Of a stretch of DNA of 64,000 nt, positions 53,860 to 62,080 are shown one piece after another. The notes below the pieces were generated by a model that was not told where the DNA came from, made no database searches, and saw only the letters and a list, made by a program, of their open reading frames with translations. Source of the stretch: Oceanospirillum sediminis (GTDB lineage Bacteria > Pseudomonadota > Gammaproteobacteria > Pseudomonadales > Halomonadaceae); assembly GCF_014164585.1 (NCBI RefSeq), contig NZ_JACJFM010000008.1, positions 116,421-180,420 on the forward strand. The letters run 5' to 3'. The position numbers were made by a program, and so were the translations under genes. Positions within the stretch are counted from its first letter, which is position 1, and each line of letters starts with the position of its first letter.

Positions 53860-54984
53860 GTGCAGTATTTTCCCAGCCCCTGGCAATCCTTTCAGCATGA
53901 AACCACCCTGACCGGCAAACTGTACGCGATATCAGAACAGCTGCGTAATCTCTGCCCTCATGTACACCGTTTCTCTCTGGCTATCTACGATGATAAAACC
54001 GACCTGTTAAGCACTTATTACTCCACCAGCCAGGCTGATGAAGCCATCACCCGCTATCAGGTTAAGCTCAGCGAAGTATATTCATTACAGCAGATGAGTC
54101 AGGCCGGTACGCCACGGGTGATTAATGATCTGAACTGCTTATCGGAACAGAATACCTATCATAGTCAGACCTTGCTAAAGCAGGGCTGGCGCTCCAGTTA
54201 TACCGTGCCCATGCGTTATTCCGGCCGCTTTCTGGGCTTTCTGTTCTTTAATTCCAGAGCTGCTCAGGCCTTTACTGGTGAAGAGTTTAACCAGCTGGAA
54301 CTGATGTCTCAGCTGATTACCATGCTGGTTTATGATGATCAGATGCAGGCCCGCACCCTGAAAGCCGCCGTACGATCAGCACTGGCCCTCTCCTGTGGCC
54401 GGGATGCTGAAACAGGCCAGCATCTGGAGCGCATGGGTTATTACTCACGCATTATTGCCCACCAGGTTGCAGACAAGCACGGTCATGGCGATCAGTTTGT
54501 TGAGCAGGTGTTTCAGTTCGCTCCGGTACATGATCTGGGCAAGATCGCTATTCCGGACTACATTCTGTTGAAACCGGGCCGACTGGAACCGGCAGAATAT
54601 GAACTGATGAAAACCCATACGGTGCGAGGCGCAGAGATGCTGGAGGATATTCTCAGCCATCATGGTCTGGAAGGCGGTGAGTCTGTTGCCGTACTGCGTA
54701 ATATTGTGCTATTTCATCATGAATTACTGGACGGCTCTGGCTACCCTAACGGTCTTGCAGGCACTGAAATTCCATTAGAATCCCGTATTGTTGCGGTAGC
54801 TGATATCTTTGATGCCCTCACCTCAAGCCGCCCCTATAAAAAAGCCTGGACCAATACCGATGCCATGAACACCCTGAAAGAGATGGCCGGTACAAAACTG
54901 TGTGCAGAATGTGTTAATGCGCTGGAACAGCAGATGGCAGAAGTGGAAGTGATCCAGACGCTGTATCAGGAATGCAGTATCTGA
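53860..54984 (+). CDS. GAF / HD-GYP domain phosphodiesterase
   Basis: A 374-residue protein. GAF domain about 15-165; HD-GYP domain about 185-355 with 'HDLGKIAIPDYILLKPGRL' (HD plus Lys), 'HHELLDGSGYPNGLAG' (HHExxDGxGYP) and 'IVAVADIFDALTSSRPYK'. HD-GYP enzymes hydrolyse cyclic di-GMP; GAF likely senses a ligand. A GTG start at 53860 is chosen: GAGGAAG lies 5 bases upstream, and the upstream ATG (53770) would place the preceding terminator inside the gene. C-terminal 'CAECVNAL' Cys pair is of unknown meaning. Confidence 0.9.
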   Translation: MQYFPSPWQSFQHETTLTGKLYAISEQLRNLCPHVHRFSLAIYDDKTDLLSTYYSTSQADEAITRYQVKLSEVYSLQQMSQAGTPRVINDLNCLSEQNTYHSQTLLKQGWRSSYTVPMRYSGRFLGFLFFNSRAAQAFTGEEFNQLELMSQLITMLVYDDQMQARTLKAAVRSALALSCGRDAETGQHLERMGYYSRIIAHQVADKHGHGDQFVEQVFQFAPVHDLGKIAIPDYILLKPGRLEPAEYELMKTHTVRGAEMLEDILSHHGLEGGESVAVLRNIVLFHHELLDGSGYPNGLAGTEIPLESRIVAVADIFDALTSSRPYKKAWTNTDAMNTLKEMAGTKLCAECVNALEQQMAEVEVIQTLYQECSI

Positions 54985-55014
54985 CGATCCGGAGTCACTC
55001 CCTGAACAGATAGC

Positions 55015-55617
55015 TTAATAGTTATAGCTGATATTCAGACGGTAAAAGTTAATGCCACTATTCTCCTCATAGATATCATTATTGGAGTAATGGCGTACAC
55101 CCAGATCCCATTGCCACTGAGGTGTGACATAACCACCAATGCCTACAAACTCTGTAAACTGGAATGGACCGCCAAATTTCTTACCATCCAGCTCATCATT
55201 GCTGATCAGACTGACACCCAGCGCCACATTTACGTAGCTCAGCCAGTCCTCTTTATCTGCGAAATACCAGCGAAAGCCCTGCATCACATCCAGGGTATGG
55301 TTACTGGTCTCATGCTCCAGTGATTCCCCGGCAATCTGCCAGATGGTATAACCAGCCTGACGGTAGCCTTCAAACCAGATGCTATCTGTCATCTGATATT
55401 TTTTATCCTGATCCCAGCGCAGCATGATCTGAGTAGAAACAATATCACCTGAACCACCCAGCCCTACTGTCAGGGCATCGGCCTCCAGAGGATTAGCCAC
55501 CGACATAGCCACAATCCAGGCAGGCATCCCCAGACGCCAGATTGCTGATGGCGCTTCCGACGCCAGTGCCGATGAAGAAAGAGACGCAAGCAACACAACT
55601 GATGCCAGTGAACGCAT
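55015..55617 (-). CDS. PagL-like lipid A 3-O-deacylase (acyloxyacyl hydrolase family)
   Basis: A 200-residue outer-membrane barrel. The signal peptide ends near 'SSALA/SE'. The C-terminus has 'GVRHYSNNDIYEENSGINFY' with the PagL catalytic His and Ser (HxSN) and the terminal Asn-x-Gly block, then alternating hydrophobic strands ending in Tyr. PagL removes the 3-position acyl chain of lipid A. The start at 55617 is preferred to the longer frame at 55659. Convergent with the HD-GYP gene. Confidence 0.8.
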   Translation of the reverse strand: MRSLASVVLLASLSSSALASEAPSAIWRLGMPAWIVAMSVANPLEADALTVGLGGSGDIVSTQIMLRWDQDKKYQMTDSIWFEGYRQAGYTIWQIAGESLEHETSNHTLDVMQGFRWYFADKEDWLSYVNVALGVSLISNDELDGKKFGGPFQFTEFVGIGGYVTPQWQWDLGVRHYSNNDIYEENSGINFYRLNISYNY

Positions 55618-55656
55618 AGCAAAACCTTTATATCTGATTAATTTATTCGACTGATA

Positions 55657-55683
55657 CAAAAACGGGAGCTGAAAAGCTCCCGT
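55657..55683 (-). terminator. Terminator of metY
   Basis: On the minus strand ACGGGAGCT pairs with AGCTCCCGT over a 4-base loop and is followed by TTTTTGT. It lies 25 bases after the metY stop. Confidence 0.9.
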
Positions 55684-55707
55684 CGGAATACCCGTGATGA
55701 GCGGTTA

Positions 55708-56979
55708 TTATTTCGAAGCAGCCAGTGCCTGGTCAAGGTCTGCCAGCAGATCATCAATATGCTCAATACCGATAGACAAGCGCACCATATCTGCCGATAC
55801 ACCTGCTGCCTGCAGCTCTTCATCATTCAGCTGACGGTGAGTGGTCGCCGCTGGAATCGCAGAACAGCTCTTCGCATCACCGATATTTACCAGACGCAGA
55901 ATCAGCTGCAGAGCATCGTAGAATTTAGCACCCGCTTCACGGCCACCTTTAATGCCGAAGCTCAGAATACCAGAGGCTTTACCCCCCATATATTCTTTCG
56001 CCAGACCATTGTCTTTATGGCTTGTGAGACCTGCGTACTTCACCCAGCTGACCTGCTCATGCTGTTCCAGGAACTCTGCCACCTTCTGGGTGTTTTCACA
56101 AATGCGTTCAACACGCAGCGCCAGAGTTTCCAGACCCTGCAGCAGATTCCAGGCGCTCTGTGCCGACAGTGCAGCGCCCATATTACGCAGGGGCACCACA
56201 CGGGCACGTACGATAAAGGCGGCTTCGCCCACATCCTGAGCGTAATTAACACCGTGATAAGACACATCAGGCTCGTTCAGCAGCGGGAAGCGCTCGGCGT
56301 TGTCAGCCCATGGGAATTTACCGGAATCCACGATCAGGCCACCAATTGTAGTGCCATGACCACCGATATACTTAGTCGCAGAGTGTATGACAATGTCAGC
56401 ACCCAGCTCGATAGGCTTACACAGGAAAGGCGTTGCAACCGTGTTGTCCACCACCACAGGCACGCCATGTTTATGGGCGATCTCAGCCAGCTTAGCGATA
56501 TCGACCACACTGCCTGACGGGTTACCGATTGACTCGCAGAATACCGCCTTGGTATTGGCATCGATCAGACTTTCGATTTTGTCGAAATCGTCTTTATCGG
56601 CAAAACGGACATCAATACCCTGACGTGGCAGGGTGTGAGCGAACAGGTTATAAGTACCGCCATACAGCTCACTGATGGACACAATGTTATCACCGGTCGA
56701 TGCCAGTGTCTGAATGGTGTAAGTAATCGCTGCCATACCTGAGCTGACCGCCAGTGCCGCGATGCCACCTTCCAGTGCTGCCACACGCTGCTCCAATACG
56801 TCGCAGGTCGGATTCATAATGCGGGAATAGATGTTGCCCTGAACTTTCAGGTCAAACAGATCGGCTGCATGCTGAGCGTCATTAAAGGAGAAAGATGTGG
56901 TCTGGTGGATAGGCACCGCGACTGAATTCTGATTATCTGCGGTATAGCCATGGTGTAGTGCAATGGTTTCCGGTTTCAT
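55708..56979 (-). CDS. metY: O-acetylhomoserine sulfhydrylase (aminocarboxypropyltransferase)
   Basis: A 423-residue Cys/Met-metabolism PLP enzyme: 'VAVPIHQTTSFSFND' at the start, 'SSGMAAITYTIQTLASTGDN', 'VVVDNTVATPFLCKP', Schiff-base Lys in 'HSATKYIGGHGTTIGGLIVD', and 'SFGIKGGREAGAKFYD'. It makes homocysteine from O-acetylhomoserine and sulfide. Length and 'ELYGGTYNLFAHTLPRQGI' distinguish it from MetB/MetC. GAGAGG before the ATG. No MetJ box or SAM riboswitch was recognised in the 155 bases upstream. Confidence 0.95.
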   Translation of the reverse strand: MKPETIALHHGYTADNQNSVAVPIHQTTSFSFNDAQHAADLFDLKVQGNIYSRIMNPTCDVLEQRVAALEGGIAALAVSSGMAAITYTIQTLASTGDNIVSISELYGGTYNLFAHTLPRQGIDVRFADKDDFDKIESLIDANTKAVFCESIGNPSGSVVDIAKLAEIAHKHGVPVVVDNTVATPFLCKPIELGADIVIHSATKYIGGHGTTIGGLIVDSGKFPWADNAERFPLLNEPDVSYHGVNYAQDVGEAAFIVRARVVPLRNMGAALSAQSAWNLLQGLETLALRVERICENTQKVAEFLEQHEQVSWVKYAGLTSHKDNGLAKEYMGGKASGILSFGIKGGREAGAKFYDALQLILRLVNIGDAKSCSAIPAATTHRQLNDEELQAAGVSADMVRLSIGIEHIDDLLADLDQALAASK

Positions 56980-57245
56980 GCAAACCTCTCCGATTAGTCC
57001 TGCGTTATATCTTATATATCCGGGCCGGGATTTCGGCTCTTATGTTATCCATTCAGATTCCCTGATACGCCTCCACACCATTCTGATACGGACATAGCGA
57101 CCGCCCCAGAGATCCCTGAATCAAATGACCCAGAATGATACAGATTGCCGCTGACTGCAACACAATTTACGTTCGCGTCAGCTATGATATCACTGTATAT
57201 TTATGCAGATATTTTTACCGGATCAGAGGCAGGGGATCGGTCAGT

Positions 57246-58619
57246 ATGGCAAAAGCAAAAACCGGCTACGTGTGTGTAGACTGTGGTGCAGATTATAAAA
57301 AATGGCAGGGCCAGTGCAGCCATTGTGGCCAGTGGAATACCGTACAGGAAGTACGCCTGGGCAGCAGCTCTCGCAGTCTGGGCAGCGCCACACCCACCCG
57401 CACCGGTTATGCCGGTGCCGCCGACGGCCAGATGCAGGATCTGTCGGAAATTAACCTGCAGGAACTGCCTCGTTTCAGCAGTACCATCGGCGAGTTTGAC
57501 CGGGTACTGGGCGGCGGCATGGTGCCGGGTTCAGCCATTCTGATCGGTGGTCATCCTGGTGCCGGTAAATCCACACTGCTGCTACAGGTACTGTGTCAGC
57601 TATCCCAACAGATGCCCGCACTTTATATTACCGGTGAGGAATCCTTGCAGCAGGTCGCAATGCGCGCTCAGCGCCTGAACCTGCCCACTCAGGGCCTGAA
57701 GATGCTGCCGGAAACCAGCATCGAAACCATTATAGCCACCGCCGAACAGATGAAACCGAAAATCATGGTGGTGGACTCGATCCAGGTGATGCATCTGGAC
57801 GATATTCAATCAGCACCGGGCAGCGTCAGCCAGGTCCGTGAATGTGCCGCCACCCTGACCCGTTTTGCCAAACAAAGCGGCACCGTATTGTTGCTGGTCG
57901 GCCATGTCACCAAAGACGGCTCTCTGGCCGGTCCGAAAGTGCTGGAGCATATGATCGATGCCTCTTTACTGCTGGAAGGCTCAGAAGACAGTCGTTTCCG
58001 CACTCTGCGCGGTCAGAAAAACCGTTTTGGTGCGGTGAATGAACTCGGCGTCTTCGCCATGCTGGAAAATGGCCTGAAAGAGGTGAAAAACCCCAGTTCC
58101 ATCTTCCTGAGCCGGGAACAGGAAGAAGCACCGGGCAGCGTGATTATGGTGGTCTGGGAGGGCACCCGCCCGCTGCTGGTCGAGATTCAGGCCCTGGTGG
58201 ATGAGTCCCATATGGCTAACCCGCGCCGGATCAGTGTCGGTCTGGATAACAACCGTATGTCTATGTTACTGGCGGTACTGAACAAACACGGCGGCCTGTT
58301 TACCGGTGATCAGGACGTGTTTGTGAACGTGGTGGGTGGCGTTAAGGTACTGGAAACCAGTGCGGATCTGGCCCTGTTACTGGCCGTGGTATCCAGCCTG
58401 CGCAATCAGCCACTGCCGATGGATCTGGTGATCTTTGGCGAAGTGGGCCTGTCCGGTGAAATCCGCCCGGTGCCCAGTGGTCAGGAACGCATCAGAGAAG
58501 CGGCTAAACATGGCTTCCGCCGCGCGATTGTCCCGAAAGCCAATATGCCGAAAAGCCAGATCGAAGGCATGCAGGTGGTCGGCGTTACCAAACTCAGCGA
58601 AGCGCTGGAGGCACTGTAA
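57246..58619 (+). CDS. radA: DNA repair protein RadA
   Basis: A 457-residue RadA. N-terminal C4 zinc finger ('YVCVDCGADYKKWQGQCSHC'), RecA-like ATPase with Walker A 'GGHPGAGKSTLLLQV', Walker B 'IMVVDSIQ', RadA-specific 'GQKNRFGAVNELGVFAM', and a Lon-like C-terminal domain. It acts as a helicase in recombination branch migration. The start at 57246 matches the family N-terminus; an upstream extension from 57135 is rejected. Confidence 0.97.
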   Translation: MAKAKTGYVCVDCGADYKKWQGQCSHCGQWNTVQEVRLGSSSRSLGSATPTRTGYAGAADGQMQDLSEINLQELPRFSSTIGEFDRVLGGGMVPGSAILIGGHPGAGKSTLLLQVLCQLSQQMPALYITGEESLQQVAMRAQRLNLPTQGLKMLPETSIETIIATAEQMKPKIMVVDSIQVMHLDDIQSAPGSVSQVRECAATLTRFAKQSGTVLLLVGHVTKDGSLAGPKVLEHMIDASLLLEGSEDSRFRTLRGQKNRFGAVNELGVFAMLENGLKEVKNPSSIFLSREQEEAPGSVIMVVWEGTRPLLVEIQALVDESHMANPRRISVGLDNNRMSMLLAVLNKHGGLFTGDQDVFVNVVGGVKVLETSADLALLLAVVSSLRNQPLPMDLVIFGEVGLSGEIRPVPSGQERIREAAKHGFRRAIVPKANMPKSQIEGMQVVGVTKLSEALEAL

Positions 58620-58676
58620 ACCTCAAAAACCGCTGGTCGGATCTGGCCTATGCGCGAAGCAGTACCACCTTCTGGT

Positions 58677-58700
58677 ATGACCGGTTTACTGGCCGGTCAT
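58677..58700 (+). terminator. Hairpin downstream of radA
   Basis: ATGACCGG and CCGGTCAT form a perfect 8-bp stem with an 8-base loop, 57 bases after the radA stop. No T-run; terminator strength uncertain. Confidence 0.5.
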
Positions 58701-58808
58701 TCATTAACATTAACAGTAACAATGACGTATCAATACTGTTTATTAAGCCCGGCGTATTAACCTGGTGTATTAACATCAGCCTATGATTAATGGCCTGTGA
58801 TTACCAGG

Positions 58809-58863
58809 CAGCTATTAATGATCTTCGATTAGTGAATCGTCACTCACCAGCCATTAATAGCTG
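58809..58863. repeat. 12-bp inverted repeat at the end of the PatG-C-like gene
   Basis: CAGCTATTAATG (58809-58820) and CATTAATAGCTG (58852-58863) are perfect inverted copies; the right arm contains the stop of the minus-strand gene. A smaller hairpin GCCTG/CAGGC lies just before. Probably a transcript end structure. Confidence 0.6.
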
Positions 58864-59828
58864 GCAACGTAGGGTTTAAATCCGGTCAGCAGGAATGGGT
58901 ATTCATCCGTCACATCCACCAGACTGCACCAGCTTTCTGTCGCGCCAGAATTCAGATGCTGATAATCAAACACCACTTTGACAAAATGCCTCTCACCGCT
59001 ACGCTCCGCCTGAGTTCTGATCCCCATAAAACGAGCCTGTGGCTGGGTATTGCGTCGCTCACTATTGGCGTAATAGATATCCTGAGTCTTAATATAAATC
59101 AGCGGATTATTGCACAACACATAATTCACCGCCCTGTCCTGATCGGTATTACCCTCGTTATCGGCCAGCGCGTGAATATCCTCTATCACCTGCTTAATAT
59201 CCATAGATGAATCATAGCGGGTAATATCCTTAATCTGATCCGATAACTTCTCCGGGTCCATCTGCTTAACTTTGTGAATGTTCAGCTTGTTCAGATCACC
59301 GGAATGAGCCAATCGTGAGATACCGACGATCAGCGTCTCCGGGCGTAAAGAATCCGGATCACACTGACATTCACCAGAACATTTACACTGAGATTTCATC
59401 GCCCCGACCAGTGCCGACATATTGTATTCGGATGGTTCCAGCAGATAGATGTCATTTTCGAACAATGACTGCTTCAGACTATTGATGCAGTAACTGTTGA
59501 TTAATGTCCATTTCAACTCACGGGCCAGATAACGATAACGCCGGGATGACAGGATCTGAAAAATAACCTCCTGATCGCTTTTATCCCCCCAGGCCGGTTC
59601 TGGCCCCGGCTGATACTCGGCAGGCAGAAACGGTGATCCCGGTTTATCTTTTTCTATTGCCAGCCAGCAGCGCTCAAATTCGCGCTGTACGCCCATAGAA
59701 GGAAAGTCTGCCTTTACCTGGCCAAGGACATAAATAAACTCATCGGTCAGATCCAGTGCCGGAATCGAACCGCCTCCGGCCCGTTGTACAACCCCGGATG
59801 ACAGGGGCTGATTAATTAACTGCTTCAT
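58854..59828 (-). CDS. PatG C-terminal-domain-like protein with Cys cluster
   Basis: A 324-residue cytoplasmic protein. It resembles the C-terminal domain of cyanobactin protease PatG: 'DEFIYVLGQVKADFPSMGVQ' (about 29-48), 'RRYRYLARELKWTLINSYC' (about 96-114), 'DQDRAVNYVLCNNPLIYIKT' and a final 'VDVTDEYPFLLTGFKPYV'. No protease domain is present. Unique is a Cys-rich loop, 'CKCSGECQC' (Cys 148, 150, 154, 156), absent from its paralogue. The N-terminus has 'GVVQRAGGG'. AGGTGACACG precedes the ATG. Downstream partner of the similar gene at 59876. Confidence 0.7.
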   Translation of the reverse strand: MKQLINQPLSSGVVQRAGGGSIPALDLTDEFIYVLGQVKADFPSMGVQREFERCWLAIEKDKPGSPFLPAEYQPGPEPAWGDKSDQEVIFQILSSRRYRYLARELKWTLINSYCINSLKQSLFENDIYLLEPSEYNMSALVGAMKSQCKCSGECQCDPDSLRPETLIVGISRLAHSGDLNKLNIHKVKQMDPEKLSDQIKDITRYDSSMDIKQVIEDIHALADNEGNTDQDRAVNYVLCNNPLIYIKTQDIYYANSERRNTQPQARFMGIRTQAERSGERHFVKVVFDYQHLNSGATESWCSLVDVTDEYPFLLTGFKPYVASY

Positions 59829-59875
59829 AGCGTGTCACCTGTGTGGATAAACATAGATAGCTCTGCAACTGTCCC

Positions 59876-60889
59876 TTAATTCGACGGTATATAGTCCGAC
59901 AACGGCGCATGCAGGAAAGGGAACATCTCTGTGGTATCCACGCTCAGGTAATAACTGTACTGACGGCCACTGACCTTCTTCTGATAGGTAAAGATCAGAT
60001 CCACCAGTTCGCGACCGGCGGTATTATCTGCATAGCGCGTCTGCAGATCGGCCAGGAAGCACTCCTCCTGATCAACAGAACTCTGATTGTCGTAATTCCG
60101 GCCACCTTGGTACTGGCCCAGAGACAGACGATAGATATCCAGATAGCGATACGCGATAAAGTTTTTTGCCCGCTCAAAATCATTCTGGCCCAGATTCTGC
60201 CGCACCTTCAGTAACTGCAACACACTGCTGATGGCCGATGTTGTACTGTTGCTATTGCCATCCAGCTCTTTTTCCAGCGCTTTATAGCTGAAAGGATAAA
60301 CATGCTTACAGCTCACCATGCGCAGGGCGGTATCACCACTCAGATCTGATGGTGCCATCGGACCCAGCTCACCAATGGCAATGATCTGTCTGTCATTATC
60401 CATCGGATCATCTTCATCCACTTTCAGGCAGTTAATAAACTCATTCAGCTCCACCACACTCTGTGGCACCAGCACATAAGCATCCTGACCATCAATGGTC
60501 AGAATCCAGCTGACCTGCTCGGCAATATAACGATAAGGGCGATAGCTGATGGCTTCTGAACTGCTATCCCGTGAGCCGGGATAACGGGTCTTCTCACTGA
60601 ATATTCTGTGATATTCAGTCGGAGCAACACCCAACTCCTGAGCAGCGGCCTCGCACTCTTTTTCCAGTCCGATTGTTGGAAAATGCAGCCTTAATTTACC
60701 TGCGGCGTAGACAAACTCATCAGCGACCAGCTCATCCACCAGAGCGGGACCAGCATCAGCAGAATCAATTGGCTGGGCCTGAAGCACCGGAGCACTTGTG
60801 TTATCCGTCACAGGCTCTGCACTGACCTCAGCAGGAGGTGTTTGCAGAGAAGCATCAACGGATATCGCGGGTGTTTGTTCTTGTTCCAT
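59876..60889 (-). CDS. PatG C-terminal-domain-like protein
   Basis: A 337-residue paralogue of the previous gene. A 45-residue Ala/Pro/Glu-rich N-tail is followed by 'DEFVYAAGKLRLHFPTIGLE', 'YRYIAEQVSWILTIDGQDAY', 'MAPSDLSGDTALRMVSCKHV' and 'LSVDTTEMFPFLHAPLSDYI', the pattern of PatG C-terminal domains. In cyanobactin pathways PatG cleaves and cyclises the precursor, and its extra domain has no known catalytic role. No protease, precursor or YcaO gene is in this window. The ATG at 60889 has CAGGAA; a GTG at 60904 is less likely. The two genes are 47 bases apart. Confidence 0.7.
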   Translation of the reverse strand: MEQEQTPAISVDASLQTPPAEVSAEPVTDNTSAPVLQAQPIDSADAGPALVDELVADEFVYAAGKLRLHFPTIGLEKECEAAAQELGVAPTEYHRIFSEKTRYPGSRDSSSEAISYRPYRYIAEQVSWILTIDGQDAYVLVPQSVVELNEFINCLKVDEDDPMDNDRQIIAIGELGPMAPSDLSGDTALRMVSCKHVYPFSYKALEKELDGNSNSTTSAISSVLQLLKVRQNLGQNDFERAKNFIAYRYLDIYRLSLGQYQGGRNYDNQSSVDQEECFLADLQTRYADNTAGRELVDLIFTYQKKVSGRQYSYYLSVDTTEMFPFLHAPLSDYIPSN

Positions 60890-60904
60890 AAATAATTCCT
60901 GCAC

Positions 60905-61246
60905 CTGTTACAGACCCGGTCGGTCTGGCGTTAAAAACATCTGCACAAGGTTATGGAAATCAGGAAAAATAAAATTGTGGGAATCTATGACGTTATCGGT
61001 ATAACAGCGTGTTATTAAAACTGAGACAACCTGAGCAATATAAAACTATCAAATAATTCAACACTGAAACAATATCATTCCGAAACAGATTATTTCTTCA
61101 TTAATATATACACCTGACTAAAGCAGGCATAAAGATGTTTAACAATCAAACACAACATTGCCCTTATTTATCGTATTTTACCCTCAGTTTTATTCTCACC
61201 AATTGATTACCTTGTACATATCAACCCAGAATAACCCGGAGGCGTT
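60905..61246. other. Divergent intergenic region, PatG-C-like / DUF4157 gene
   Basis: 342 bases, AT-rich, with only very short frames. It should contain promoters for both directions. No small precursor-peptide gene, hairpin or operator could be supported. Confidence 0.5.
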
Positions 61247-61693
61247 ATGCTAAATAAGCACAGCACCTGTATTCAAAGAGTCAGAATTGATACACAGACT
61301 AGTACAGCAGTTTCGTCTGCTAATTCTGTAATTCAACTACAGAGGGCTCACTGGCCAAAATCACATACCAGAAAAGAGCAATGGCATCCGCTTCCCAGTC
61401 GCCTGAGACGTGGAATGGAAACAATAACAGGTATCGATTTAAAGCCGGTAAAAGTGTTCTATAACTCATCAAAACCCGCTCAGGTAAAGGCTCATGCTTA
61501 TGCCCAGGGAGACAGTATTTATCTGGCTCCAAATCAGCAGCATCACTTGCCTCATGAACTGGGTCATATTATCCAGCAAGCAATGGGGATGGTTGAACCA
61601 ACAATGGAAATTGATGGTGTAGCTATTAATGATGACCCTGAACTGGAACAACAAGCAACGGATCTGGGAAATTTGGCATTAAATTTATATTGA
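61247..61693 (+). CDS. Stand-alone DUF4157 (eCIS-associated) HExxH protein
   Basis: A 148-residue protein. The N-terminal 50 residues are Thr/Ser/Gln-rich and include 'CIQRV' and 'VIQLQR'. The DUF4157 domain covers about 62-148: 'GIDLKPVKVFYNSSKPAQVK', 'AHAYAQGDSIYLAPNQQHHL', the zinc-type motif 'HELGHIIQQ', then 'GVAINDDPELEQQATDLG'. DUF4157 domains are strongly linked to extracellular contractile injection systems, usually at the N-terminus of effectors; here the protein ends after the domain. CGGAGG precedes the ATG. Confidence 0.85.
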   Translation: MLNKHSTCIQRVRIDTQTSTAVSSANSVIQLQRAHWPKSHTRKEQWHPLPSRLRRGMETITGIDLKPVKVFYNSSKPAQVKAHAYAQGDSIYLAPNQQHHLPHELGHIIQQAMGMVEPTMEIDGVAINDDPELEQQATDLGNLALNLY

Positions 61694-62080
61694 TTCAACC
61701 GATTTTAATATTAACCATAGATCATTTATACATGTAAATCATTCGAAAACACATTATCTACATTAACATTTATCGCTGACATACAAAGGTATAAAAATCA
61801 CTTACCTCATGGCAAATATTATCATTTAAGATCTAATCCACTTTATGAACAAGAGGGTATTTATTATCTTAAAATATTAGCCGCCTAATAAATTTCGAGA
61901 AATGCAAGCCTTAAGCATCAAACAATTTTATTTTGTATTTCTTTTTATCTACCACGCTGACTGTTAAGAGACCACAAGGTGACAAAGACATAGAGCAAAT
62001 AAAGCCCACGATATATTTCCTGTTGTCAAAGGTAATAAAAAGCCTATAGCATTCACTAAAAAACCAAAAGGGATTGATAT
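61694..62080 (+). other. AT-rich spacer with possible decayed coding fragments
   Basis: 387 bases without a gene that has a start codon. Two open stretches read like protein: 61721-61888, containing 'YKNHLPHGKYYHLRSNPLYE', and a frame ending near 62096, containing 'HDIFPVVKGNKKPIAF'. Neither has an ATG or ribosome site. They may be remains of another effector gene, or chance. Confidence 0.35.

Noticed and set aside
56980..57134. SAM riboswitch or MetJ operator upstream of metY
   Set aside because: No AGACGTCT repeats and no riboswitch-like stem arrangement could be found.
58701..58808. Tandem TATTAAC-type repeats after radA
   Set aside because: The copies are irregularly spaced and degenerate; they do not form a defined array.
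60905..61246. Hidden precursor peptide gene beside the PatG-C-like genes
   Set aside because: Only frames of fewer than 12 codons occur on either strand, with no leader or core peptide pattern.
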